In this document: one piece after another, positions 18,156-27,800 of the stretch
Layout: the number at the start of each line of letters is the position of its first letter
Position numbering within the stretch: position 1 is the stretch's first letter
From: Georgfuchsia toluolica
Lineage (GTDB): Bacteria > Pseudomonadota > Gammaproteobacteria > Burkholderiales > Rhodocyclaceae
Assembly (NCBI RefSeq): GCF_907163265.1
Contig: NZ_CAJQUM010000001.1
Coordinates: 2,294,001-2,358,000, forward strand
DNA length: 64,000 nucleotides
Reading direction: 5' to 3'
Notes under the pieces: generated by a model
Told to the model about the DNA's origin: nothing
What the model saw: only the letters and a program-made list of their open reading frames with translations
The model's database searches: none
Position numbers and translations under genes: made by a program

Positions 18156-20090
18156 ATGAACGCAATAACAAGACTTGCCCCGCGCAAACTCGGCGCCAAG
18201 ATCAATGCCATCCTGTTCCTGTATTTCGTCTTTGCCCTGGCCGTAATTCTGCTTACCCTGAACGTTGCGCACCAGCTCGAAGGCGGCGCGGCGGCAATCA
18301 ACGAGGCCGGCAAGGAACGTATGCGCACCTATGGCCTCGCCTATTACCTGCACCAGTCGCTGGATGCCACTCAGTCGCCTGAGGTTGCGCTGGACGAGGT
18401 TCGTCGCTTCATGCGCGACTTCGAGGGCACTCTGTACATGCTTGAGGTCGGAGACCCGGAGCGGCCGCTCTTCCTGCCGCGCGATGAGCGTGTCCAGGAG
18501 AAAATGCACGGTTTGCGGCAGGAGTGGAACACGAATGTCAAACCGCAAATCAATAAGCTGCTGGCAGCGCATGATGATGTCGAGCGCAGCCGCCTCATGG
18601 CGGCTTTCGACAATTCGGTACGGCGTTACGTGCCGATAATCAACGAGCTGGTGCTGATGGTGGAACGGAGCAACGCACATTCCACCTCCTTGATGTACAT
18701 GTTCCAGAACATGCTGGTCGTCTTCTCGCTGCTGGGCACGCTGCTGCTGGCCTATCTGATCCGCAGCCTGGTGATCGCGCCGGTGGAAACGCTCAGGGCC
18801 GGCATCGAGCGCATGGCCGCCTCGGACTTCGGCGTGCGCCTGCCCGTCGTGTCGCAAGATGAAATCGGTGAACTCGCCACCGGATTCAATCGCATGGCCG
18901 ATCATCTTCAGGACCTCTACGCAACGCTGGAGCAGCGCGTGGCCGACAAGACCCGCAGTGTCGAGGAAAAAAACCGGGAACTGGCGTTGCTTTACGAGAT
19001 CACCGCCTACCTCGCGGAACCGGCGACGCTGGAGGAACTCTGCCGGGGCGTCCTGCTCAAGCTTTGCGATCTGCTCGGTGCCTCGGGCGGGGTGGTGCGC
19101 ATGACCAATAGCGCGACGCGCGAGCTGGAAATCATCGCCAATCACAATATGTCGAATGACTTCGTTAGGGCCGAGGCGCGCCTGCCGCTCGGCACCTGCC
19201 TGTGCGGCAATGTCGCGGCGCAGGGCGCATCGATTGCGCAAAACCTCGCGCAGGAGCCACAGAGTGTCGTGTTGCTGGCGAACTGCATGCGCGATGGCTA
19301 TGCCGCGATGGCCGCCATCCCGATCCGTTCCAAGAGCCAGGTATTCGGGATGTTCACCCTGTTCTTTCGCGAAGAACGCATTCTCGCCGGCGACGAACTG
19401 CGTCTGCTGGAGGCAATCGGGCAGCACCTCGGTGTCGAAATCGAGAACCTGCGCCTCGCGGTGCGGGAAAAGGAGATGGCCGTTTCGGAAGAGCGCAACC
19501 TCCTGGCGCAGGAACTGCACGACAGCATCGCCCAGTCGCTGGCTTTCCTCAATATCCAGGCGCAGATGCTGCAGGGCTCCCTGCGCGGCGGGCAGATGGA
19601 AATCGCGAGTGCCGAACTCGCGCGCATGCGCGAAGGGATACAGGAGAGTTACGACAACGTGCGCGAACTGCTGGTGCACTTCCGGATCAGGGTCGATCAT
19701 GCCGAACTCGACGACGCGATCCGCAGCGCGCTCGAAAAGTTCGAGGGACAAACCGGCATCAAGACATCGTTCAACAAGATCGGTTACCGCGCGTCCTCGT
19801 CCGCGGTCAGCACGATCCAGGTGCTGCATATCATCCAGGAGGCACTGTCGAACGTGCGCAAGCATGCGGGTGCGACAAAGGTGGACGTGGAAATGCGTGG
19901 CGACGGTGCGCCGCGCATCTCCGTGCGCGACAACGGCAAGGGCTTCGATCTGGCGCGCGTGGTCGAGGAGGGCGGTTCGCACGTAGGCATCGGCATCATG
20001 CGCGAGCGCGCCCATCGCATCGGCGCGCGTCTCGAAATCGACGCGGCACCGGGGCGTGGCACCTGTGTTACTCTCGTGCTGCCTCAATAA
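18156..20090 (+). CDS. narX: Nitrate/nitrite sensor histidine kinase NarX
   Basis: NarX senses periplasmic nitrate or nitrite and phosphorylates NarL. The 644-residue protein has TM1 (~15-37), a periplasmic four-helix sensor with the conserved P-box (AAINEAGKERMRTYGLAYYL), TM2 (~190-212), HAMP and a GAF-like domain. The HisKA_3 dimerisation helix has H455 in LLAQELHDSIAQSL, and a HATPase follows with DNGKGFDLARV and GIGIMRERA. The ATG at 18156 starts MNAITRLAPRKLGAK; an in-frame ATG at 18084 would add 24 poorly conserved residues. narL follows by 5 bases. The context with narK and narGHJI supports the name. Confidence 0.93.
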   Translation: MNAITRLAPRKLGAKINAILFLYFVFALAVILLTLNVAHQLEGGAAAINEAGKERMRTYGLAYYLHQSLDATQSPEVALDEVRRFMRDFEGTLYMLEVGDPERPLFLPRDERVQEKMHGLRQEWNTNVKPQINKLLAAHDDVERSRLMAAFDNSVRRYVPIINELVLMVERSNAHSTSLMYMFQNMLVVFSLLGTLLLAYLIRSLVIAPVETLRAGIERMAASDFGVRLPVVSQDEIGELATGFNRMADHLQDLYATLEQRVADKTRSVEEKNRELALLYEITAYLAEPATLEELCRGVLLKLCDLLGASGGVVRMTNSATRELEIIANHNMSNDFVRAEARLPLGTCLCGNVAAQGASIAQNLAQEPQSVVLLANCMRDGYAAMAAIPIRSKSQVFGMFTLFFREERILAGDELRLLEAIGQHLGVEIENLRLAVREKEMAVSEERNLLAQELHDSIAQSLAFLNIQAQMLQGSLRGGQMEIASAELARMREGIQESYDNVRELLVHFRIRVDHAELDDAIRSALEKFEGQTGIKTSFNKIGYRASSSAVSTIQVLHIIQEALSNVRKHAGATKVDVEMRGDGAPRISVRDNGKGFDLARVVEEGGSHVGIGIMRERAHRIGARLEIDAAPGRGTCVTLVLPQ

Positions 20091-20095
20091 GCTCA

Positions 20096-20767
20096 ATGCA
20101 TATCGTGGAAAAAGCCATACGCGTACTGCTGGTTGACGATCACACGCTGTTCCGTAGCGGCATCAAGGCATTGCTGCAAAGGCATGGGGCATTCGAGGTA
20201 GTCGGCGAGGCGGGCGATGGCCTCGAGGGCGTCAAGCGCGCCAAGTCGCTCAAGCCCGATGTCGTCCTGCTCGACCTGCACATGCCCGGCATTTCCGGAC
20301 ATGAGGCGGTGCAACTCATCATCGAGGAAGTGCCGGAAGCCCATGTGGTGATGCTGACGGTCTCGGAAGATGCCGACGACCTGCTCGATGCTTTGCGCGC
20401 GGGGGCGCAGGGTTATCTGCTGAAGAACATCGATGCCGATTTTCTCGTCGATGCGATACGGCGCGCTGCCGAAGGCGAAGCAGTGATATCGGCCCAGATG
20501 ACGTCCAAGCTGATGCAGAGCGTGCGTAGCGCCACCAGGGCGCCTGCGCCAGCTACAGCCGACCACGACAAACTGACGCCGCGCGAGCGTGAAATAATCG
20601 GATTTCTCGTCAGCGGTGCGAGCAACAAGGAAATTGCCCGCGACCTCGATCTCGCCGAAAGCACGGTGAAAATCCATATCCAGGGCATTCTCAAGAAGCT
20701 TGGCTTGTCGAGTCGCGTTCAGGCCGCCGTCTATGCCGTCGAGCATGGGCTAACCCCGAAGACCTAG
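20096..20767 (+). CDS. narL: Nitrate/nitrite response regulator NarL
   Basis: NarL is the NarX partner and activates nitrate respiration genes. The 223-residue protein has a receiver domain with the acidic pair in LLVDDH and the phosphoacceptor D60 in LLDLHMPG. A LuxR-type HTH follows at ~155-215 (LTPREREIIGFLVSGASNKE, then STVKIHIQGILKKLG). The ATG at 20096 lies 5 bases after the narX stop, so the pair is one transcript. Confidence 0.94.
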   Translation: MHIVEKAIRVLLVDDHTLFRSGIKALLQRHGAFEVVGEAGDGLEGVKRAKSLKPDVVLLDLHMPGISGHEAVQLIIEEVPEAHVVMLTVSEDADDLLDALRAGAQGYLLKNIDADFLVDAIRRAAEGEAVISAQMTSKLMQSVRSATRAPAPATADHDKLTPREREIIGFLVSGASNKEIARDLDLAESTVKIHIQGILKKLGLSSRVQAAVYAVEHGLTPKT

Positions 20768-20958
20768 TCACAAAGAACTAGTTCGCTTCATGGCTTTCCG
20801 TCGACCGGACTAATAATATCCCCTGCACAATAGTTGCTTTTCTCGGTCTTCGGGCGGATGGACGCTGCGCAGCGCTTTTCCTACCATTCTCGGCAGCGGA
20901 AACTTCTCCGTGAAAAATGATTTCAGCCTCCGCTTTTCTATCAGGGAGAGAGGAAAAA

Positions 20959-21375
20959 ATGAAGATTCTAGTCTGCCATGACGGTTCGGGACCGGCGCAG
21001 TCTGCGCTTGAGAAGTCGGTTGCGATGTTCAAGGGGGCCAGCCTGGAAATCATCCTGGTGACCATTGCGGAAGAACCTGCCGACGCCAGCAGCTACGACG
21101 AGGAAGCCTTCGAGGGGTGGCGTGCGCAGCGGGAAGCGGGCCTGCAGAAAGCGGCGGAGTGGGTAAGCGAACAGGGGCTTGATGTAGACGCGATTCTGGC
21201 GATCGGTGATCCGCGCAAGATGCTGGTGGAAGTCGTCAGGAAAAAACAGCCGGATTTTGTGGTGATTACGAGCCGTCCTCCCAAGGGGGGCGTGAGGTTC
21301 GGCAATGTCACTGTCAGCGTCAGCGACTACCTGATCCACCACATTGATGATTGTCCCATTCTGATCATGCATTGA
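20959..21375 (+). CDS. Universal stress protein UspA family
   Basis: This is a 138-residue Usp-fold protein. It begins MKILVCHDGSGPAQSALEK, with the beta-strand and small loop typical of UspA, and ends DYLIHHIDDCPILIMH. The canonical ATP-binding GxxG(9x)GS/T pattern is altered: SRPPKGGVRFGNVTVSVSDY occupies that place, so ATP binding is uncertain. A good ribosome site (GAGAGGAAAAA) favours 20959 over the in-frame ATG at 20917. It lies between narL and narK1, suggesting a role in anaerobic or nitrate-respiring conditions. Confidence 0.88.
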   Translation: MKILVCHDGSGPAQSALEKSVAMFKGASLEIILVTIAEEPADASSYDEEAFEGWRAQREAGLQKAAEWVSEQGLDVDAILAIGDPRKMLVEVVRKKQPDFVVITSRPPKGGVRFGNVTVSVSDYLIHHIDDCPILIMH

Positions 21376-21440
21376 TTTTGCGCATAACGCGAACGTGACA
21401 ATTTGAGTTTTCATACGTCTTTCAAGAAAGAGCTTTGAAA

Positions 21441-22937
21441 ATGTCCGCAAAAGCAGATGAAAAAACGATGGGGTGGCTGGATCTGCTCGACTTCAAGCGA
21501 GCGGAAATCGGCGCCCTGCACAAGACCTGGATTGCCTTCTTCATCACCTTCTACGTCTGGTTTAACATGGCGCCGCTGGTGTCGACCATCATCAAGGACA
21601 CCGGACTTACCCTCGACCAGCTCAAGGTTCTCGCCATCTGCAATGTGGCGCTGACTGTCCCCGCCCGTGTCATCGTTGGCATGATCTGCGACAGGATCGG
21701 CCCGCGCAAGACGTTCTGCCTCGTGCTATGGACCATGGCTTTCCCCTGCATCTGGTTCGCTTTCGCCAGCACCTATACGGAAATGCTGATATCGCGGCTG
21801 ATCCTGGGTACGGTTGGTACCGGTTTTGTCGTTGGCATCGCGATGACCTCGCTCTGGTTCAAGCCACGGGACGCGGGCTTCTCCCAGGGAGTCGAGGCAG
21901 GGCTTGGCAACTGGGGGTCATCGGTGGCGGCGATCACTCTGCCGTTCATTGCCCTCAGCCTGCTGGATAGCTGGCGTTGGTCCATTGCGATCAGCGGCCT
22001 GGTGATGTTCGCGTACGGCACCTACTACTGGTTTGCCATCACCGACGGTCCGGTCGGCACGAAACGGCCAATAGGAAGGAAGGCCCAGGCCATTGAGGTT
22101 TCCACCTGGGGCGATCTGGTAATCGCGATTTGCTGGACCATACCCGTCTTCGGCGTCCTTTCCCTTCTGGTCAGAACGGTGACGAGCAAGGGCTATATAT
22201 CCGCCGATGTCTCGTACATCCTCTATGCCGCAGTACTTATCGGCGTGCTGTATCAGGTTGTGGCGCTGCTCAAGGTCAACCTGCCGATTCTCAGAAAGGG
22301 CGTGCCCGAGGACGACAAGTACCGCTTTACCCAGGTCGGCACGCTCTGCGCCTCCTATGTTGTCACCTTCGGCGCGGAACTGGCGATCATTTCAATGCTG
22401 CCTTTCTTCTTCCAGAAGACATTCCAGTTGAGTCCCGTGATGGCTGGCCTCTTCGGTTCGCTGTTCGCGGTACTGAACTTCTTTTCGCGCGCACTCGGCG
22501 GCTACGTGTCGGACCGCACGCCGACACGCAAGCTTGCCCACCTGATCTATCTCGCCGGCGTGACGGCAGGTTTTGTGCTGATGGGCATGATCGGACCACA
22601 GTGGCCATTGGCAATGGCGGTTCTGGTGGTAATGTTCTGCGCCATGTTCGTGACCGGCGGCTGCGGCACTACCTTCGCGCTGGTGCCTTTCGTCAAGCGC
22701 CGCATCACCGGCAATGTGGCGGGATATACCGGCGCCTACGGCAATGTCGGCGCCGTCATTTATACCACCGCCTATACCTTCCTGACCGACAGCCAGTTCT
22801 TCCTGCTCATCGGCGGCACGGCGGGCTTGGCCTTTGTCTTCTGCCTGTTCTTCATGAACGAGCCGACAGGCGCCTTCGCCAAGGAATATCATCTCTCGTC
22901 AGTCGACCAGAAGATGATGGCGGTTGGCGGGCATTGA
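21441..22937 (+). CDS. narK1: Nitrate/nitrite MFS transporter (NarK1-type)
   Basis: This ~498-residue MFS protein has about 12 transmembrane segments and the nitrate-porter signature glycines in GTVGTGFVVGIAMTSLWF and VTGGCGTTFALVPFV. In tandem narK pairs, the first copy is usually the nitrate/H+ type. The N-terminus carries a short soluble leader, MSAKADEKTMGWLDLLDF. ATG 21441 was preferred to the TTG two codons earlier. narK2 follows after 46 bases. Confidence 0.9.
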   Translation: MSAKADEKTMGWLDLLDFKRAEIGALHKTWIAFFITFYVWFNMAPLVSTIIKDTGLTLDQLKVLAICNVALTVPARVIVGMICDRIGPRKTFCLVLWTMAFPCIWFAFASTYTEMLISRLILGTVGTGFVVGIAMTSLWFKPRDAGFSQGVEAGLGNWGSSVAAITLPFIALSLLDSWRWSIAISGLVMFAYGTYYWFAITDGPVGTKRPIGRKAQAIEVSTWGDLVIAICWTIPVFGVLSLLVRTVTSKGYISADVSYILYAAVLIGVLYQVVALLKVNLPILRKGVPEDDKYRFTQVGTLCASYVVTFGAELAIISMLPFFFQKTFQLSPVMAGLFGSLFAVLNFFSRALGGYVSDRTPTRKLAHLIYLAGVTAGFVLMGMIGPQWPLAMAVLVVMFCAMFVTGGCGTTFALVPFVKRRITGNVAGYTGAYGNVGAVIYTTAYTFLTDSQFFLLIGGTAGLAFVFCLFFMNEPTGAFAKEYHLSSVDQKMMAVGGH

Positions 22938-22983
22938 TGCGGTCGATTTATCGAATTCATAAAATGAAATGGAGACGCAAATC

Positions 22984-24654
22984 ATGATGAACAAAAAGGG
23001 GCAGCGCGGTTCCATAGGTGTGGGCGGTGCTTCTGCATACGGTTCCACCGATATCGCCGATTGGCGCCCGGAAGATAATGATTTTTGGGAATCCGCCGGC
23101 AAGATAATCGCCTATCGCAACTTGATGATTTCCGTGCCCAGCCTGCTCTGTGGCTTCGCGGTGTGGATGATGTGGGGAATCCTCACGGTGCAGATGCTCA
23201 ACCTGGGCTTCCCGTTTACGCAGGCCGAGCTGTTCACCCTGGCCGCCATCGCCGGGCTTTCCGGCGCCACCCTGCGCATTCCCGCCACCTTCTTCATCCG
23301 CATCGCCGGGGGCCGCAACGTGGTGTTCCTCACCACCGCCTTGCTAATGATCCCGGCGCTGCTGACCGGCATCGCCTTGCAGGACACGGGCACGCCGCTC
23401 ATCGTGTTCCAGCTTTGCGCGCTGCTGTCCGGCATCGGTGGCGGCAACTTCGCCTGCTCCATGTCCAATATCACCAGCTTTTTCCCCAAGCGCCTGCAAG
23501 GAACGGCGCTGGGCATTAATGCGGGTCTGGGCAATTTCGGCGTCACCACCATGCAGATCCTCATCCCGCTGGTGATGACAGTCGGACTGTTCGGCACGTT
23601 CGCCGGCGGTTCCATGACCCTGCTCAAGGACAGCGGCTGGATCCTGGGCAAGATCGCGGCGGGTACGCCCACCTATATCCAAAACGGCGGCTTCGTCTGG
23701 TTGCTGCTGCTGGTACCGCTGGCCTTCTTCGGCTTCTTCGGCATGAACAATCTCGTGCCGATTTCGCCCAACATCGGATCCACCCCGGCCGCCTTCACCA
23801 AGGTGGTGTGGCTGTATTTCCTCGGGCTGGTGACGTCGGTGCTCGGCCTGTATTGCTACCTGCCCAAGCCGTTCGGCCTGGGGCTGCTCAACATGTGGGT
23901 CGCGATGCCGCTGATCATCGTCGGCACACTGCTGGCGATGAAAGTGTTCGCCTTCGGCGACATGCGCGCCAACCTGGAACGGCAATTCAGGATATTCAGC
24001 AACAAACACACCTGGTCAATGACGGCACTGTATATCGTCACCTTCGGTTCGTTCATCGGCTTTTCCAATGCGGTGCCGCTGGCAATGAAAGTGATCTTCG
24101 GCGTGCAGCATATCCAGGATCCAGTCACCGGCGTCTGGGCGCACTCGCTGAACAACCCGAGCGCGCCCCCGGTGCTGGCCTATGCCTGGATCGGCCCCTT
24201 TGTCGGCGCGCTGATCCGCCCGGTGGGCGGCTGGATTTCCGACAAGGTGGGCGGTTCGATTGTCACCCAGATCATCTCGGCGGTCATGGTGGTAGCATCC
24301 GCCTACGCCGGCTACCTGATGATGCAGGCCTACCACTCGGCCACGCCGGAAGTCTATTTCACCCAGTTCATGGTGACCTTCGTCGTGCTGTTCGCGGCGA
24401 GCGGCATCGGCAATGGCTCCACGTTCCGCACCATCGGCGTGATCTTCGACCGTGAGCAGGCCGGCCCGGTGCTGGGCTGGACTTCCGCCGTCGCCGCCTA
24501 CGGCTCCTTCATCGCCCCCGTCGTGATCGGCGACCAGATCAAGGCCGGCACGCCCGAGATGGCGATGTACGGCTTCGCCGTCTTCTATGCCGTGTGCCTG
24601 GTGTTGAATTGGTGGTTCTACCTGCGCGCCAATGCGTATGTGAAGAACCCTTGA
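22984..24654 (+). CDS. narK2: Nitrate/nitrite antiporter (NarK2-type)
   Basis: This 556-residue MFS protein is longer than NarK1, with an extended N-terminus of ~50 residues and an extra central loop. It carries the nitrate-porter motif in GGGNFACSMSNITSFFPKR, with GINAGLGNFGVTTMQ after it and a matching C-half signature, ASGIGNGSTFRTIGVIF. By family analogy it would exchange nitrate for nitrite. I used the ATG at 22984 because GGAG lies 9 bases upstream; an ATG at 22969 is also in frame. It is followed by a repeat and then narG. Confidence 0.92.
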   Translation: MMNKKGQRGSIGVGGASAYGSTDIADWRPEDNDFWESAGKIIAYRNLMISVPSLLCGFAVWMMWGILTVQMLNLGFPFTQAELFTLAAIAGLSGATLRIPATFFIRIAGGRNVVFLTTALLMIPALLTGIALQDTGTPLIVFQLCALLSGIGGGNFACSMSNITSFFPKRLQGTALGINAGLGNFGVTTMQILIPLVMTVGLFGTFAGGSMTLLKDSGWILGKIAAGTPTYIQNGGFVWLLLLVPLAFFGFFGMNNLVPISPNIGSTPAAFTKVVWLYFLGLVTSVLGLYCYLPKPFGLGLLNMWVAMPLIIVGTLLAMKVFAFGDMRANLERQFRIFSNKHTWSMTALYIVTFGSFIGFSNAVPLAMKVIFGVQHIQDPVTGVWAHSLNNPSAPPVLAYAWIGPFVGALIRPVGGWISDKVGGSIVTQIISAVMVVASAYAGYLMMQAYHSATPEVYFTQFMVTFVVLFAASGIGNGSTFRTIGVIFDREQAGPVLGWTSAVAAYGSFIAPVVIGDQIKAGTPEMAMYGFAVFYAVCLVLNWWFYLRANAYVKNP

Positions 24655-24697
24655 GCTGCTCAAACGAGGATGGTTTCCATGAAGGATTTTGATGCTG

Positions 24698-24754
24698 GGC
24701 CTGAAAAACAGCGAAAGGCCCACCCCCTCCCATCCTCCCCCTCACGGGGGAGGC
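24698..24754 (+). repeat. Palindromic intergenic repeat between narK2 and narG (copy 2)
   Basis: Two hairpins stand in the 165-base gap. The first is a loose stem GGGCCT/AGGCCC at ~24698-24722. The second is a perfect 8-bp stem CCTCCCCC (24734-24741) and GGGGGAGG (24746-24753) with loop TCAC. The second resembles the recG-side element in inverse orientation. Neither has a T-tract, so partial attenuation or mRNA-end protection is more likely than full termination. Confidence 0.55.
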
Positions 24755-24819
24755 GATTAATAGCTCGCTGTGCTCGAAATTTTCGGGTGCCTTGCCACGA
24801 CTTAGATGAGTGATAAACC

Positions 24820-27800
24820 ATGAGCCATTTTCTCGATCGACTGACTTACTTCCTGCAACCCAAGGAAAGTTTCTCCAATGGCCACGGCGTAGCCACCGGC
24901 GAAGACCGCACCTGGGAAGACGCCTACCGCGACCGCTGGGCGCACGACAAGATCGTGCGCTCCACCCACGGCGTGAATTGCACCGGCTCCTGCTCGTGGA
25001 AAATCTACGTCAAGGGTGGCATCGTCACGTGGGAAACCCAGCAGACCGACTACCCGCGCACGCGTTGGGACATGCCCAACCACGAACCGCGTGGCTGCTC
25101 GCGCGGCGCGAGCTATAGCTGGTATCTCTACAGTGCCAACCGCGTCAAATACCCGCTGGTACGCGGCCGCCTGCTCAAGGCCTGGCGTGCGGCGCGCATG
25201 AACTGTGACCCGGTCGACGCCTGGGCTTCCATCGTCGAGAACGATGCGAAGCGGCGCGACTACCAGAGCGTGCGCGGCCTCGGCGGCTTCGTGCGTTCGA
25301 GCTGGGACGAGATCAACGAGATCGTCGCCGCGGCCAACGTCTACACCATCAAGAAATACGGCCCCGACCGCGTCATCGGCTTTTCGCCGATCCCGGCCAT
25401 GTCGATGATCAGCTACGCCGCCGGCTCGCGTTACCTGTCGCTGATCGGCGGCGTCTGCATGAGTTTCTACGATTGGTATTGCGATCTGCCGCCGTCCTCG
25501 CCGCAGATCTGGGGCGAACAGACCGACGTGCCCGAATCAGCCGACTGGTACAACTCCAGCTACATCATCGCCTGGGGCAGCAACGTGCCGCAGACGCGCA
25601 CGCCCGATGCGCACTTCTTCACCGAGGTGCGCTACAAGGGCACCAAGACCGTGGCGGTGACGCCAGACTACTCGGAAGTCGCCAAGCTCTCCGACCTCTG
25701 GCTGCATCCCAAGCAGGGCACCGATGCCGCGGTCGCGATGGCGATGGGCCATGTGATCCTGAAGGAATTCTATTTCCCGGCCAGCGGCGAGCGCAGCGCC
25801 TACTTCGACGATTACGTGCGCCGCTACACCGACATGCCGATGTTGGTGCTATTGAAACAGCATACTCTGCCCAGCGGCGAAATCATCACCGTGCCCGACC
25901 GTTATGTGCGCGCTTCCGATTTCGACGACAAGCTGGGCCAGGCCAACAATCCGGAATGGAAGACGGTCGCCTTCGACGAGGCGGGCCAGGTGGTGCTGCC
26001 CAACGGCGCCATCGGTTTCCGCTGGGGCGCCGACGGGCGTGCCGACCAGGGCCAGTGGAACCTCGAAGCCAGGGATGCGCGCGACGGCCACGAGGTCAAG
26101 CTCAAGCTGTCGCTGCTCGAAGGCGGACAGCCAAGCACCGCAACGGCGAAGGTCGGCTTCCCCTACTTTGGCGGCATCGTCAGCGAGCATTTCCATAACA
26201 ATGTGCAGAGCGATGTGCTGGTGCGCACCGTTCCCGTGCAGCGCATCACGCTTGGCGGGCGCGAGGTACAGGTCGCCACGGTATTCGATTTGCAAGTCGC
26301 AAACTATGGCGTCGCGCGGGGTATCCCGGGCGAGCTGGCCGCGAAAAACTTCGACGACGACACGCCCTACACGCCGGCCTGGCAGGAAAGCATCACCGGC
26401 GTGCCACGCGACCAGATCATCACGGTGGCGCGCCAGTTCGCCGAGAACGCGCACAAGACGCACGGCAAGTCGATGGTGATCATCGGCGCGGCGATGAATC
26501 ACTGGTACCACTGCGACATGAACTACCGCGGCGTCATCAACCTGCTGATGATGTGCGGCTGCATCGGCCAGAGCGGCGGCGGCTGGGCGCATTATGTCGG
26601 CCAGGAGAAACTGCGACCGCAGACCGGGTGGACCGCGCTCGCCTTCGCGCTGGACTGGATCCGCCCGCCGCGCCAGATGAATTCCACCAGCTTCTTCTAC
26701 GCCCACACCGATCAGTGGCGTTATGAAAAGCTGGACATGGAAGAAGTGATCTCGCCGCTGGCCGACCGCAAGCAGTATGGCGGCAGCATGATCGACTACA
26801 ACGTGCGCGCCGAGCGCATGGGCTGGCTGCCGTCGGCGCCGCAACTCAAGACCAACCCGCTGCAGGTGGTGAAGGATGCGGCGGCGGCCCACCTTGATCC
26901 CAAGGACTATGCGGCCAAGTCATTGAAGGATGGCTCATTGCAGATGAGCTGCGAAGATCCGGATGCGCCGCAGAACTGGCCGCGCAACATGTTTGTGTGG
27001 CGTTCCAATATTCTCGGTTCGTCGGGCAAGGGTCACGAATATTTCCTCAAGCACCTGCTTGGTACCAGCAACGGTGTGCAGGGCAAGGATCTCGGCCGCG
27101 AGGAGGCCAAACCAGCCGAGGTCGTCTGGCACGACCAGGCCCCCGAGGGCAAGCTGGATCTGCTGGTGACGCTCGACTTCCGCATGAGCACCACCTGCCT
27201 CTATTCCGACATCGTGCTGCCCACTGCCACCTGGTACGAAAAGAACGACCTCAATACCAGTGACATGCACCCCTTCATCCATCCGCTGTCGACGGCGGTG
27301 GACCCGGCCTGGCAAGCGAAGAGCGACTGGGAAATCTACAAGGGCTTTGCGCAGAAGTTCAGCGAAGTTTGCGTCGGCCATCTGGGCGTGGAGAAGGAAC
27401 TGGTGTTGTCGCCGCTGATGCACGACAGTCCGGCGGAACTGGCCCAACCCTTCGATGTCAAGGACTGGAAGCGCGGCGAGATCGATCTCATCCCTGGCAA
27501 GACGGCGCCCAACATGGTGGTGGTCGAACGCGACTACCCCAACGTCTACAAGCGCTTCACCGCGCTTGGCCCCTTGATGAACAAGGTCGGCAACGGCGGC
27601 AAGGGCATCGCCTGGAACACGCAGACCGAAGTGACGCAACTCGGTGAACTCAATGGTGTGGTGCGCGCCGAGGGCGTCACACAGGGCATGCCGAAGATCG
27701 AGAGCGACATCGACGCCTGCGAAGTCATCCTGCAACTCGCCCCCGAAACCAACGGCCATGTCGCCGTCAAGGCATGGGATGCGCTGGGCAAGCAGACCGG

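Noticed and set aside
18018-20096. 692-codon open frame on the minus strand opposite narX
   Set aside because: It is an antisense shadow of a GC-rich gene. narX on the plus strand has all kinase motifs, and the minus translation is His/Arg/Gln-rich with no recognisable domain.
21376-21440. FNR box upstream of narK1
   Set aside because: Half-sites TTGAT and TTGAG occur, but neither has the ATCAA partner at four-base spacing. I also found no convincing FNR box before narX, usp, narK2 or narG.
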